Shown here: positions 54,832-64,000 of the stretch, piece after piece
Numbering within the stretch: the first letter of the stretch is position 1
Layout: every line of letters starts with the position of its first letter
Assembly: GCA_036873755.1 (NCBI GenBank)
Contig: JAVTVY010017193.1
Location: forward strand, 1 to 64,000
Reading direction: 5' to 3'
DNA: 64,000 nucleotides
Origin: Hanleya hanleyi
Taxonomy: Eukaryota; Mollusca; Polyplacophora; Lepidopleurida; Hanleyidae
The notes under the pieces: model-generated
Database searches by the model: none
Told to the model about the DNA's origin: nothing
Seen by the model: the letters and a program-made list of their open reading frames with translations, nothing else
Translations under genes and position numbers: made by a program

Positions 54832-55493
54832 ACCACACGAAAAAAATGGTCCTCGTCGAACCACGGTTCCTTCAAAACCTCCAATCGCCCTACCCTGTCC
54901 CACCTACGGTGAAGACCATAAACACCCTCGATGGAGTGATGCAACAGATCTTACAGAGACCGGGGTTAAGCGACAGTGGGAAAGTACAACGATACAATGA
55001 GACGCTTCAACGGTACATGACGTTCATGGGCCAATACAAACCCCTCTCTACCCCACCACCACCACCACCACCACCCCGTGACACACCGCCGACCTCAGCA
55101 CCCCTCCAACAGCCGCCATTACCAGGGGTAGCACCCACAGCCCCACAGTGGGTGGAAGACGAAGTGCTGAAGAGTGTACCTGCATCGTTAAAGAAACAAG
55201 CTGGCCTGGTATTACAACGGATGAAACAGAATCCTAACATGACTTGGAATGATAAAGGCGAACTCCTGGTACAGAATCAGGTGGTCCCCGGGACCCACAC
55301 GACTGATTTAGTGAATGACCTGATGCGTAAATGCAGATCGCACACGGATCCTCGAGGATGGGAGGTCTTTGCACAAGGTTTGAAAGACATGCATGTACCA
55401 CAGGAATTGGTGGGAAACCCCCACCGCTGGGCCTTTATGCAGCGAACCCAGCAATCGCCGAGTCGTGCACCACGACAGATTCCACAACATTGA
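54828..55493 (+). CDS. PY-like conserved Maverick protein, C-terminally frameshifted, element 2
   Basis: The ORF has 221 residues. The N-terminal helical region, Pro-rich linker (runs of Pro at ~75-100) and conserved domain (WNDKGELLVQN, GWEVFAQGLKDMHVP) match 674-1426. It stops early at 55493. A basic tail (RRTRRRTQPPKAWNTY) is found in another frame up to 55680, where element 1 has the equivalent end at 1452. So the natural C terminus is basic, and both copies have lost it. Function is unknown. Confidence 0.55.
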   Translation: MNHTKKMVLVEPRFLQNLQSPYPVPPTVKTINTLDGVMQQILQRPGLSDSGKVQRYNETLQRYMTFMGQYKPLSTPPPPPPPPRDTPPTSAPLQQPPLPGVAPTAPQWVEDEVLKSVPASLKKQAGLVLQRMKQNPNMTWNDKGELLVQNQVVPGTHTTDLVNDLMRKCRSHTDPRGWEVFAQGLKDMHVPQELVGNPHRWAFMQRTQQSPSRAPRQIPQH

Positions 55494-55673
55494 AAATGCG
55501 AATGGGAACCGGAGTCACCCCCCAAAACTCCACCACCACAACGGGCACCTTCTTTTCAGACGCTTAAAAAACCACCCTTGATCAGGACACCCCACATCTC
55601 CAGAGCCGTGACACGTAGCAAGTCAACGCGACGAACACGACGCCGGACACAACCACCCAAGGCCTGGAACACC

Positions 55674-55681
55674 TATTAAAA
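55674..55681 (+). promoter_or_regulatory. TATA-like box for the penton block, element 2
   Basis: TATTAAAA 39 nt before ATG 55713, with the same downstream CAGCAGCAG and TCAGTC as element 1. Confidence 0.5.
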
Positions 55682-55712
55682 CCAACAGCAGCAGCAGGAC
55701 AGCTCAGTCGCC

Positions 55713-56493
55713 ATGTTTTACCTCACCCTACCCAGTAACAGTTCGCTGGATGTGTTTCCTGACAACACCGTGGCCAAGTACGTGACCCAGTTACCGCAAC
55801 CGTTGCATTTACCTGGACGATGGGAATGTGGCCTCGTGGATATCCAATACCCTTACTCGTGGTACAACGTGCGAGCCAATGAAGTGTGGTACGAGGTGAC
55901 CTACGAAGGAACACCCGACTCACCCTCCCGAAGGCCAATACGATACTCCCAAGGAGTTCATGGGTGGGCTGTCAAGACTGTTGCATTATAAGGCTCTACG
56001 GGAGGTCACGAATACTTCAAAACCCATCAAAGCCTATCCCTTCAAGAATCACGTGAACTTCGATTACAACGCACACAACGACAAGGCAGAGCTTATCGTC
56101 ACCGCCAACGCGAGTGTCGTACTGAGTCCTACACAGCAAATGCTGGGTTTCGATCTATGGACGTTCGCTGGTCCCACCGCCCACCAAGGCGAGATCCCGA
56201 TGGATATGAAGTCGGGTATGTACGGACTCTACGTCTACTCGGACGTGGTGGACAACCACATCGTAGGCGATATCAACACACCTCTGTTACGGGTGGTGCC
56301 CATTAAAAAGTTGTATGGAGATCAAGTCACCCACAGTTTCACCCACATGCTCTACCTGCCCGTGCGACAAACACACATCAACACGATCACGGTGGATATA
56401 AGAGATGACACGGGACGACCGGTGGCATTCGAACGCGGGAAAGTGGTGGTGACACTTCATTTTCGACAAGCACGTGCTCCCCACTTTGCATAA
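55713..56493 (+). pseudogene. Penton (minor capsid protein), one frameshift, element 2
   Basis: Start and first ~70 codons are in frame (LPSNSSLDVFPDNT, GRWECGLVDIQYPYSWYNV). A net 5-nt loss at about 55912-55945 relative to element 1 shifts the frame. From 55960 to 56493 the second frame is open and includes a ~17-residue stretch missing or scrambled in element 1. Apart from that lesion it is the better penton copy. The TAA overlaps the pVI-like ATG by one base. Confidence 0.85.
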
Positions 56494-56896
56494 TGAAGGT
56501 GCCTTACGAGTGCGATGCACGCAGCTATATGGACTATTATGCCCAACAGGCCGGGGGTGGCTTTCCGGTTTTTAGTGGTGCACGCATGCAACGTGGACAT
56601 GGACTGGGGAACATACTCGGGAGCATTGTCAAAACGTTCCTGCCCTTGGTGACGCGTGGGGTGAAAGCAATCGGCAAACAAGCGGTACGCAGTGGACTGC
56701 AAGTGGCCGGTGATGTCTTGGGGGTACGGCACCCAAAGAAGCCTTGAAACGGCGGGCCAAAGAAGCGGGAGGCGTCTTGGTGGCCAAAGCACAACGCACC
56801 GTAGGGAATAAAAGACCTGCCCCACCGAGACCACGCACCAGTCGACGACCGACCCAGCGACGACGCACATCGAAGACCCGGGATATCTTTTCTTAA
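56493..56896 (+). pseudogene. pVI/pX-like capsid protein, 1-nt frameshift, element 2
   Basis: The amphipathic part (GHGLGNILGSIVKTFLPLV) is in frame. A G run at 56720-56724 has five G against six in element 1. This diverts the frame to a stop at 56747. The basic tail and final DIFS remain in the original frame to TAA 56896. A homopolymer lesion of this kind could be a real mutation or an assembly error. Confidence 0.7.
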
Positions 56897-56898
56897 AC

Positions 56899-57885
56899 AT
56901 GTCCTTGATCCACGCCGAGTCCTGCCCCTCCACCAACAGTGAATTTGATTTGTGGACCGTGCCGCCCACACAGACCAGCGCCGAACAAGGATTATGGGTG
57001 GAGTATCTCCCGCTGTCCAGCATCAACGCAACAGGGCCCATCGAGTTCACCATCAGTAATAAAAAGGCTTTGACCGCGAACAGCGTCTCGGTGGATATGA
57101 TCGGTCGACTGCACGCAGACATGTTCATGCAAGACCGATACCTCTTGAACAAGATCCCCATCAAAATCCGACTGATACGGACGCCTCCGACCTTCGCCTT
57201 GATGGCCACTAACGTAGAGGCGCAGGTAGCTGACTATAAGATTGTCATCGAAGACGCAGTCCTGTATGTCCGAAAAGTGAAACCGAATTCAGCCGTTCAA
57301 TTGGGACACATGAAAGCCTTGGAAACAAAACCAGCCCAGTACCCTATCCGACGTGTACAAACCAAAGTGTTCTCTGTGTCTGCTGGAAATATGAGCGCCA
57401 GCAAAGAAAACCTGTTCCTGGGGGAACTACCCAAGCGATTGATCCTGGCCTGTGTGGAAAATACCAGTTTCAGTGGAGCCTACCCAGAGAATCCGTTTTA
57501 CTTTAAACATTTCGGCATCAATTTTGTGGCCCTGCATGTGGATGGACAACAGGTGCCAGCCACGGCCTTAACACCGAACTTTGGGCGCGCGAATTTCATT
57601 CGAGCCTATCAGAGCCTGTTTACAGCCACCGGTCAAATCAACCAGGACGAAGGGAATTTCATCAGTCAGGAGGACTACGGGAACCGATACACGTTCTGTT
57701 TCGATTTGACCCCCACCTTAGAGAACGACCATCAGCTGGCCCTCGCCAAACAAGGCAATTTACGGTTGGAAATCCACTTTCAACGAGCCCTCCGGAGCAC
57801 CGTCAATGTGATCTGCTACGCCGAGTTTGACAACATCATTCAAGTGGACAAGGCGCGCAACGTGCTGTGTGACTTCTCCACCTAA
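56899..57885 (+). CDS. Major capsid protein with large internal in-frame deletion, element 2
   Basis: The 328-residue ORF has no stop and is easily mistaken for an intact gene. Against element 1 it lacks about 110 residues after position ~55. These include the signature region with VGPVNLWLHSLF and TYPYRAYIETLLSYG, a core part of the first jelly roll. N-terminal and downstream parts (GRLHADMFMQDRYLLN, FVALHVDGQQVP, CDFST) are preserved. Full-length relatives are around 430-450 residues, as implied by element 1. A capsid built from this form is unlikely. It may be a decayed gene that stayed open by chance. Confidence 0.85.
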   Translation: MSLIHAESCPSTNSEFDLWTVPPTQTSAEQGLWVEYLPLSSINATGPIEFTISNKKALTANSVSVDMIGRLHADMFMQDRYLLNKIPIKIRLIRTPPTFALMATNVEAQVADYKIVIEDAVLYVRKVKPNSAVQLGHMKALETKPAQYPIRRVQTKVFSVSAGNMSASKENLFLGELPKRLILACVENTSFSGAYPENPFYFKHFGINFVALHVDGQQVPATALTPNFGRANFIRAYQSLFTATGQINQDEGNFISQEDYGNRYTFCFDLTPTLENDHQLALAKQGNLRLEIHFQRALRSTVNVICYAEFDNIIQVDKARNVLCDFST

Positions 57886-57886
57886 C

Positions 57887-58360
57887 ATGGATACAGACCA
57901 GATAACCACCGTGCTGGAGAATGACCCAGAGACACGTATGATCTTTCAAGGGGTGTTCGCCCGAGATGTGTTCCCATTAGACCGTGTGTATCCTGTTGCT
58001 TACGTTCTCAACACGGGCCCGATGGATCGGCCCGGTGAACATTGGGTGGCCGTGTACTTGACAGAACAGCAGGGCGAATACTTTGACCCGTACGGCCTGC
58101 CACCCCTCCATCCCGATTTAACAGACTTCATGGATCAAGGCACAGAGACGTGGTGTTGGAGCAGTCAAACGTTGCAAAGCCTGACCAGTAGCGTGTGCGG
58201 ACAATATTGCTTGTTTTACCTGTACCATCGATGCCGGGGAAGACCCTTATCTACCATCGTACAGATGTTTGACGAGTACCCCAAGGCCGAGGACCGAGAT
58301 GTACTCGTATATGACTGGGCCGCCCATCATTTCAATGTACAAGTCCCGTTCTGGGCTTGA
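57887..58360 (+). CDS. Adenain-like cysteine protease, intact
   Basis: The ORF has 157 residues and starts at ATG 57887, one base after the MCP stop; the longer upstream frame is ignored. Catalytic residues expected for the adenovirus-protease family are all visible: His52 in GEHW, Asp67 in YFDPYG, Gln97 and Cys104 in VCGQYC, with the Gln-Cys spacing of seven as in adenain. The enzyme matures capsid precursors. Element 1's copy carries two frameshifts. The last codons (FNVQVPFWA) are tandemly repeated downstream. Confidence 0.9.
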   Translation: MDTDQITTVLENDPETRMIFQGVFARDVFPLDRVYPVAYVLNTGPMDRPGEHWVAVYLTEQQGEYFDPYGLPPLHPDLTDFMDQGTETWCWSSQTLQSLTSSVCGQYCLFYLYHRCRGRPLSTIVQMFDEYPKAEDRDVLVYDWAAHHFNVQVPFWA

Positions 58361-58465
58361 ATTCTTTCAATGTACATGCGCCCGCTGTTCTGGGCTTAAG
58401 TTTACAAGCCCCCTGTTCTGGGCTTCAGTTCTTTCAATGTACAAGCCCCTTGTTCTGGGCTTCAG
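58335..58465 (+). repeat. Tandem copies of the protease 3' end, element 2
   Basis: Three to four units of 30-50 nt contain TTCAATGTACA and CTGTTCTGGGCTT. The first overlaps the last codons and the stop. Confidence 0.65.
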
Positions 58466-58502
58466 TTTTCACGTGGTTGTTCTCACGTTGTTGTTGTTCA
58501 CT

Positions 58503-58560
58503 GAATAAAAAAATGAGATCTCACCAAAAACCCTGTCTTGTGTGTTTTATTCATAATGCA
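58503..58560. terminator. Convergent poly(A) signals, element 2
   Basis: AATAAA on + at about 58504 and TTTTATT (AATAAA on -) at about 58546. Conserved with 4559-4613, although no opposing PolB remains here. Confidence 0.5.
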
Positions 58561-59335
58561 TAAATGCCCAATGTGGAGATTCAGTCAAACTGAAATCAGT
58601 GGTGTAGGATGGGGCCAAAATGTAACCCATCAATGTTAGAATGCAAGAGCACTATAGTAAAATAGAGAGCCAATGAAATCAGCCCACAGACCAAGTACGT
58701 GTTTTGGTCTAGGTTTGGTGCGGGCATTTCATTGAGGTACGTGTAGGCACAGACGTGTACCTAATACCCGTCCATTGGTTCTTTTTCTCGATCGCTCATT
58801 GGCTCTTTTTTCTCGACCGCTGATTGGTCCAAATGGACCTGCCCATCCTTCCCAGGTTCATTTACAATCCCCTTTTTGGGGTTCAAGCTCTGACTATAGC
58901 GATGCCGCAACATTGTCCCTTCCGAACCTTGCCGAAAGGGAGACCTTTTGACTTGGATGTGACCTTTGACCTTTTGATCCGACATGCATCCGCGCACTGC
59001 CGGTGATGCCGCGCACTTCCGGAGAACCCGTGCGCGCGCGCACTGCGTGCCGGATGATGCCGCCCGCGCGCTGCGGCCGGGGCGGGCCGGGGCCGGGGCC
59101 GGGGCCGGGTTTGGAAAGTTGGAGGTAGTGTTTGAGCATTCTGAAAAAAAACGGAAGTGACGTCACACATACACTTGCGCAGACCCACCAAACCACGTGA
59201 ATGCCATTGTGGGAAAAAACCCCAGTACATGACAGACACAGACAAGTCTAGACATGTCCAAAGGTCACGCCACATTCACCCAAACCGGAAGTGACGTCAC
59301 AACCCACTTGACCTGCGCAGCAGAATGGAAACGAC
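58561..59335. other. Intergenic with CpG-rich tract; PolB absent
   Basis: 58580-58680 and 58910-59110 match the protease-PolB spacer of element 1, including CCGAACCTTGCCGAAAGGGAGACC and the CpG-rich GCGCACTGCCGG tract. 59090-59110 is a GGGGCC-type run. Where element 1 continues into PolB, this copy goes to subterminal repeats with CGGAAGTGACGTCAC sites at 59152 and 59286. Confidence 0.6.
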
Positions 59336-59339
59336 ACCC

Positions 59340-60325
59340 TAGTCTAGCCCCCTCACCTAGGCTTCACATGGATACCTCACTCGATCCCATCGGCCCATGA
59401 GAAACCCCGCTCGATCCCAAAACGTCTATTTTCATACCCTTTGGCCACCGCGCATGCGCAGAATGACGATATGTCAACCCCACACCCATCCCATCAGATG
59501 CCCCTTCACGAATGCTTCACTTTGATACCTCACTCGACCCCATCGGCCCATGAGTGCCTCCCCTAGCTCCAACACATCTATTTCCATACCCCTGGGCCAC
59601 CGCGCATGCGCAGAATGCCGATATTTCAACCCCAAACCCAGCCCATCAGATGCCCCTTCACGAATGCTTCACTTTCATACCTCATACGACTCCATTGGAC
59701 CACTAGTGGCCCACCTAGACCCCAAAACGTGTAGCGGGACCCATACAGGGTGCAGTTTTCGACACTAGGTGACCACATCCCGACGAAATGGCCAGTTTTC
59801 GACACCGGATGTGCCGCCATCTTGAACATACGTGCCGCCATCTTGGATATGTCCCATAATGCACCGGGTCAAAATACTCGCTTCTGATTGGACGAGAGCT
59901 CTGTGACAGATTTGAAATACTCGCTTCTGATTGGACGAGAGCTCCGCATTACATCTGCGCATGCGCAGAATGATATTCCTACCGCACACCCAACCCATCA
60001 GATGCCCCTTCACGAATGCTTCACTTTGATACCTCACTCAACTCCATCGGCCCATTAGAAACTCCCCTAGCTCTCAAAACGTCTATTTTCATACCCTTGT
60101 GCCACCGCGCATGCGCGGAATGACGCTATTTCAACCCCACACCCAGCCCATTAGATGCCCCTCACCTAAGCTTCACTTTGATACCTCACTTGACCCCATC
60201 GGCCCATTAGCGCCTCCCCTAGCTCCAAAACGTCTATTTCCATACCCTTGGGCCACCGCGCATGCGCAGAATGCCGATATTTCAACCCCACCCCCAGCCC
60301 ATCAGATGCCCCTTCACGAACCACA
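59340..60325. repeat. Subterminal ~150-bp tandem repeats (B units), right arm of element 2
   Basis: About six units. GCGCATGCGC palindromes lie near 59450, 59602, 59957, 60107 and 60257. Each is followed by a CCCATCAGATGCCCCTTCACG and then TACCTCACTYGACYCCATCGG type sequence. The units are inverted relative to those at 45.8 and 48.2 kb. Confidence 0.85.
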
Positions 60326-60900
60326 ACCCATAGTAAAATCCACAAGACCAAAATGACCACCCTATACATCATACAGGCATTCCCCGTAAAGACGCAAATG
60401 TTCGAATCAGGGGAGATGACCCGGCATTTGTCCTACAGAGGGTTCGCTCAGTCAGAGTTGTCTTCCTTGCCTCCAGAGGGCAGCGCGATCGATGTCGTGA
60501 TGTCAAAAGGGAATCCCCATAGCAAGCGCCGCCATTTTGTTTGTTTATTTTTTGCGGAGACATATCGGACAATAAACGCTCGACCCTGGGGTCGCACTGA
60601 TCCTAGACTCGTCATAATAAGATCGTACAACACCTATAGGGTATCTTTATTATTATTATATGACTTAGAGGGTTTTTTGAGGGTAATGTGAGGGTTTTTT
60701 GAGGGTAATGTTGCTCAATTTACCGTGACATGAGACGAGGCAAAAATTCAAGATGTCGGCCAAACTCTGGCAGATCGAGTTGTCTCCCTTGCGTCCAAAG
60801 TGTACAGATGGCGCCACTAGTTCCTCCTCAAACCCTCCTCATGACGTCACTACATCCGGGTGAAATTTGCTCTGAAATCAACTTTATATACTACTGTCCC
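60326..60900. repeat. Right terminal block of element 2 (A')
   Basis: 60325-60625 can be aligned with 9800-10275 at the right end of element 1. 60745-60890 is the reverse complement of 45505-45650 and 47930-48075 (GGCGCCACTAGTTCCTCCTC). The order A-B-genes-B'-A' defines the inverted-repeat arms of element 2. Confidence 0.7.
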
Positions 60901-61400
60901 ATATGGTCTGAACAGCTACAATTGATCCCACAGAATATATGCACTATACATGGTCAGAATTTGGAGGGATAAGAAAAATATTTAGGAATGCTCCTTTCCC
61001 TCAGCAGGCCTGGACAGGTCCCCGAAAAGCCGAGGTGTCGGTCCGTTGCATGAAGTAGAGTCTTTGACTACCACGCTGGGTCGACATCGGGCCTCACAGA
61101 CCAGTCTTTTGTGTTAAATGCCGTCAGAATCATCTATCGACGATACAGCTCATCAATCCCCAGTGTACGAGTTGAGTAGTATTATAAGAGCATTACAGAG
61201 CCCCTTTTGATGCGTGCGCAGCATATTTTGTGGCGGATTGTGGCGGAAGTGGGAGGTCACGGGAGGGTCACAGAGGTCAAGTGCAGTATAGTTCCGGCAG
61301 AAGGACCAAAAGCTACCTCCAATCCAGGAGAGTTCCAAATTTGCATATCACGTGACCCAGGTCAAAAATGTATTCCTCCGCGCTGATGCGGTCATGTTTG
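60901..61400. other. Mosaic of short repeats outside element 2
   Basis: 61075-61165 is the inverted match of 32660-32760. 61205-61250 is the inverted match of 11525-11575. No gene found. Confidence 0.5.
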
Positions 61401-62080
61401 GCGGTGATTCGGTCTCGGGAAAAAGCTTCCGCGGAGAAAAAGTAGTCCCTAGATAAAATGGTCCGATGGGGTCGAGTGAGGTATCAAAGTGAAGCTTAGG
61501 TGAAGGGGCATCTAATGGGCTGGGTGTGGGGTTGACATACCGGCCTTCTGCGCATGCGCGGTGGCCGAAGGGTATGGAAATAGCCGTTTTGAGATGTAGG
61601 GGAGCCCTAGTGGACCGATGGGGTCGAGTGAGGTATCAAAGTGAAGCTTATGTGAGGGGGCATCTGACGGGTTGGGTGTGGGATTGACATAGCGGCATTG
61701 TGCGCATGCGCGGTGGCCCAAGGGTATGGAAATAGCCGTTTTGGAGATAGGGGAGCCCCTAATGGTCGAATGGGGTCGAGTGAGGTATCAACGTGAAGCC
61801 TAGGTGAAGGGGTATTTGATGGCTGGGTGGGTGCATGTAAAAATTTTCCTGAAAAAAACCCCGGAAAACGGACTTTATCGAAAAACCTGGAAAAATGCCT
61901 ATATGGGGTATGGGGGATATATAGGTCGCCGGGCTTAACGGGGCTTGTCTATCAATAGAGTTATCTCCCCCTAGTTCCAGGGTGGGTGTATGTAAAAATT
62001 TTCCTGAAAAATACGGAATACGGACTTTATCCTAAATTACGGGAAAATGCCTATATGGGGTATGGGAGGTATAGGACCAT
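61401..62080. repeat. B-type subterminal repeats in the opposite orientation
   Basis: GGGAAAAAGCTTCCGCGGAG, GTAGTCCCTAGA and repeated GGTCGAGTGAGGTATCAAAGTG units with GCGCATGCGC near 61550 and 61700. This has the same orientation and order as 45700-46050, including the CCTGAAAAAAA and CGGACTTTATCG ending. It may be the arm of a further element. Confidence 0.75.
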
Positions 62081-62645
62081 CCTGGGAAACGTACTTCTAT
62101 ACATTTGCGGTAGGGTTGTGGGGTCTCGTTTTACTCGTCTCGTCATTTAGAACACGATAGGAAGTGTCCCCGTGCGAATCGGTGAAATTTTTGAAAAAGT
62201 ACGATATAGCCTCATATAGTCCCATACTGAGGGTATAGGATCGATGTTTGTCCCCTGGGAAACGTACTTCTATGCATTTGCGGTAGGGTTGTGGGGTCAC
62301 GTTTTACTCGTCTCGTCATTTAGAACATGATAGGAAGTGTCCCCGTACGAATCGGTGAAATTTTTGAAAAAAGTCACCGAACCCCATATAGTCCCATACT
62401 GGGGTATAGGTTCAATGTTTATCCCCCTGGGAAACGTACTTCTATACATTTGTCACCGAACCCCATATCAGATATAGTCCCATACTGAGGGTATAGGATC
62501 AATGTTTGTCCCCCTGGGAAACGTACTTCTATACATTTGCGGTAGGGTTGTGGGGTCTCGTTTTACTCGTCTCGTCATTTAGAACATGATAGGAAGTGTC
62601 CCCGTGCGAATCGGTGAAATTGTTGAAAAAGTCACCGAGGCCTGG
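62081..62645. repeat. About 175-bp tandem repeat (CCTGGGAAACGTACTTCTAT)
   Basis: Units start near 62085, 62260, 62428 and 62513, the third truncated. Each carries GTTTTACTCGTCTCGTCATTTAG and GTGTCCCCGTGCGAATCGG. Confidence 0.85.
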
Positions 62646-64000
62646 GTAGGCCCATAGGCCTATACTGCATGGCTATGGGTGTATAGGCCCATACGGGGTG
62701 GACATGTTGGAGTCTAGGTGAGTCCCTAATGGTCCAATGGGGTCGAGTGAGGTCTTATTTTGAAGCTCTCGTGGAGGAGCACTTGACTACACTAATGGTT
62801 CGTCCGTGTTCAATAGTCTGCGCATGCGCAGTCTGGCCGTAGTATAGAAAACAGGCATTTTGGGTGCTATGTAGGGGTGTGTTTGGGTTAGAGATGAGCT
62901 AATCACGGTTCGAATGGGTCGTGTGGGGTGTCAAAGTGAAGCTTGTGTGGGGTAGAGTCAGAATGGTGTGTTTTTGAATGCATGTCGCGTTAATCTGAGC
63001 ATGCGCAGTTGGTTGTAGTAAGTAAAGTGGCCATTTTCGGGCAGTACATAAAGGTATTTGGGGTCGAGATGGGCTATTCACGGTTCGAATACGTCCTGGA
63101 AGGTGTCATCTTGTAGTTCTCGGGGTGTACATTCCGATTTTAGGGATGTCCGCGTCATCTGTGACATCATCAGTGACGTCATCAGTACGAGTAGTAGCGA
63201 AAGGGGCATTTTCGGGCAGTACATGAAGGTATTTGGGGTAGAGAGGCACCATCCTTGGTTCGAATGGGTCGTGGAGGGTGTCAAAGTGAAGCTTGTGTGG
63301 GATAGAGTCAGAATGACGTGTTTTTGAATGCAAGTCGCGTCAATCTGCGCATGCGCAGTTGGTTGTAGTAAGTAAAGTGGCCATTTTGGGGCAGTACATG
63401 AAGGTGTTGGGGTAGAGAGGGACCATCCTTGGTCCGAATGCATCGTGTGAGGTGTCATTTTGTTGCTCTCGGGGTGTTCATTTCGATTTGAGGGATGTCC
63501 GCGTCAGCTGTGACGTCATCTGTGACGTCATCGGTACGAGTAGTAGCGAAAGTGGACATTTTCGGGCAGTACATGCAGGTATTTGGGGTCGAGATGGGCT
63601 ATTCACGGTTCGAATGCGTCCTGGAAGGTGTCATCTTGTAGTTCTCGGGGTGTACATTCCGATTTGAGGGATGTCCGCGTCATCTGTGACGTCATTGATG
63701 ACGTCATCGGTACGAGTAGTAGCGAAAGTGGACATTTTCGGGCAGTACATGAAGGTATTTGGGGTCGAGATGGGCTATCCTTAGTCCGAATGCGTCGTGT
63801 GAGGTGTCATTTTGTAGTTCTCGGGGTGTTCATTCCGAGTTGAGGCATGTCCGCGTCAGCTGTGACGTCATTGTTGACGTCATCAGTACGAGTAGTAGCG
63901 AAAGTGGACATTTTCGGGCAGTACATGAAGGTATTTGGGGTCGAGATGGGCTATTCACGGTTCGAATGCGTCCTGGAAGGTGTCATCTTGTAGTTCTCGG
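62646..64000. repeat. About 177-bp tandem array with TGACGTCA sites, runs off the window
   Basis: GGGCAGTACAT recurs near 63038, 63212, 63390, 63566, 63739 and 63917. Later units carry one or two TGACGTCA palindromes and all carry a GGTTCGAATG-like or related segment. The first part (62650-62760) is the reverse complement of the B-type repeat at 9613-9770. Short ORFs here are repeat artefacts. Confidence 0.85.

Noticed and set aside
54257..54944. Long minus-strand ORFs opposite the PX/PY genes
   Set aside because: They are antisense shadows of genes conserved on the plus strand in both elements; no promoter or similarity.
57827..57886. Extension of the protease ORF upstream of 57887
   Set aside because: It overlaps the conserved MCP C terminus in another frame, and element 1 and element 2 share the ATG one base after the MCP stop.
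63066..63090. GGTTCGAAT considered as part of a tRNA gene
   Set aside because: No cloverleaf can be drawn around it; only the isolated B-box-like string recurs with each tandem unit.
62646..64000. Regular 177-bp repeats considered as a CRISPR array
   Set aside because: The whole unit is conserved with no unique spacers, and the context is eukaryotic.

Overview
The window is eukaryotic (metazoan) nuclear DNA. It has large introns with phase-1 exons encoding extracellular domains, dense dispersed and tandem repeats, LINE and Gypsy debris, and two damaged copies of one Maverick/Polinton (adintovirus-like) family. Blocks of about 150-bp core repeats ending in an ACGG-type microsatellite and a palindromic tail look like the pearl/Helentron-type elements known best from bivalves, so a mollusc (probably bivalve) or another lophotrochozoan is the best guess. 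No species can be named from the sequence alone.

Layout. 1-10280: right part of Maverick element 1. It runs packaging-ATPase 3' end, PX-like, PY-like, penton, pVI/pX-like, major capsid protein (MCP) and protease on +, then a 4-kb protein-primed PolB on -, then subterminal repeats. 10280-30950: host DNA with minus-strand exons for a complement-type C345C (NTR) domain and two CCP/sushi domains, invaded by a second PolB relic, a 5'-truncated LINE, pearl-like repeats and several minisatellites. 30960-32180: a stand-alone zinc-finger/PolB-N-terminal gene. 32200-42900: Gypsy LTR remnants, a small Maverick relic near 35-36.6 kb and a 2.6-kb segmental duplication. 45036-60900: Maverick element 2. Its left arm is tandemly duplicated (two 2.43-kb units, each with a zinc-finger/PolB-N gene). 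It then carries PC4-like genes, a tail-anchored protein, integrase, a mucin-like membrane protein, ATPase, PX, PY, penton, pVI, MCP and protease, and it lacks PolB. 61-64 kb: subterminal and 177-bp tandem arrays running off the window.

How it works together. PolB and integrase replicate and insert the element. ATPase, penton, MCP, protease and the small PX, PY and pVI-like proteins form the virion module, so the family was a virus-like transposon. The left arm looks like an early/regulatory module: zinc-finger protein facing outward, PC4-like single-stranded-DNA-binding-like proteins facing inward, each with its own TATA box. Neither copy is functional. Element 1 has frameshifts in penton, MCP, protease and PolB. 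Element 2 has a lost start codon, a frameshift and stop in integrase, frameshifts in penton and pVI, and a large in-frame deletion in MCP.

The most novel signals are (i) a 3'-end hairpin with a nearly invariant C-rich loop followed by an AATAAA signal, seen six times behind different genes of this family; (ii) a stand-alone gene fusing three C2H2 fingers to the PolB N-terminal region, kept in three copies with its own promoter and hairpin; (iii) a PC4-like tandem-repeat gene cluster; and (iv) near-zero spacing of the capsid genes that suggests coupled translation.
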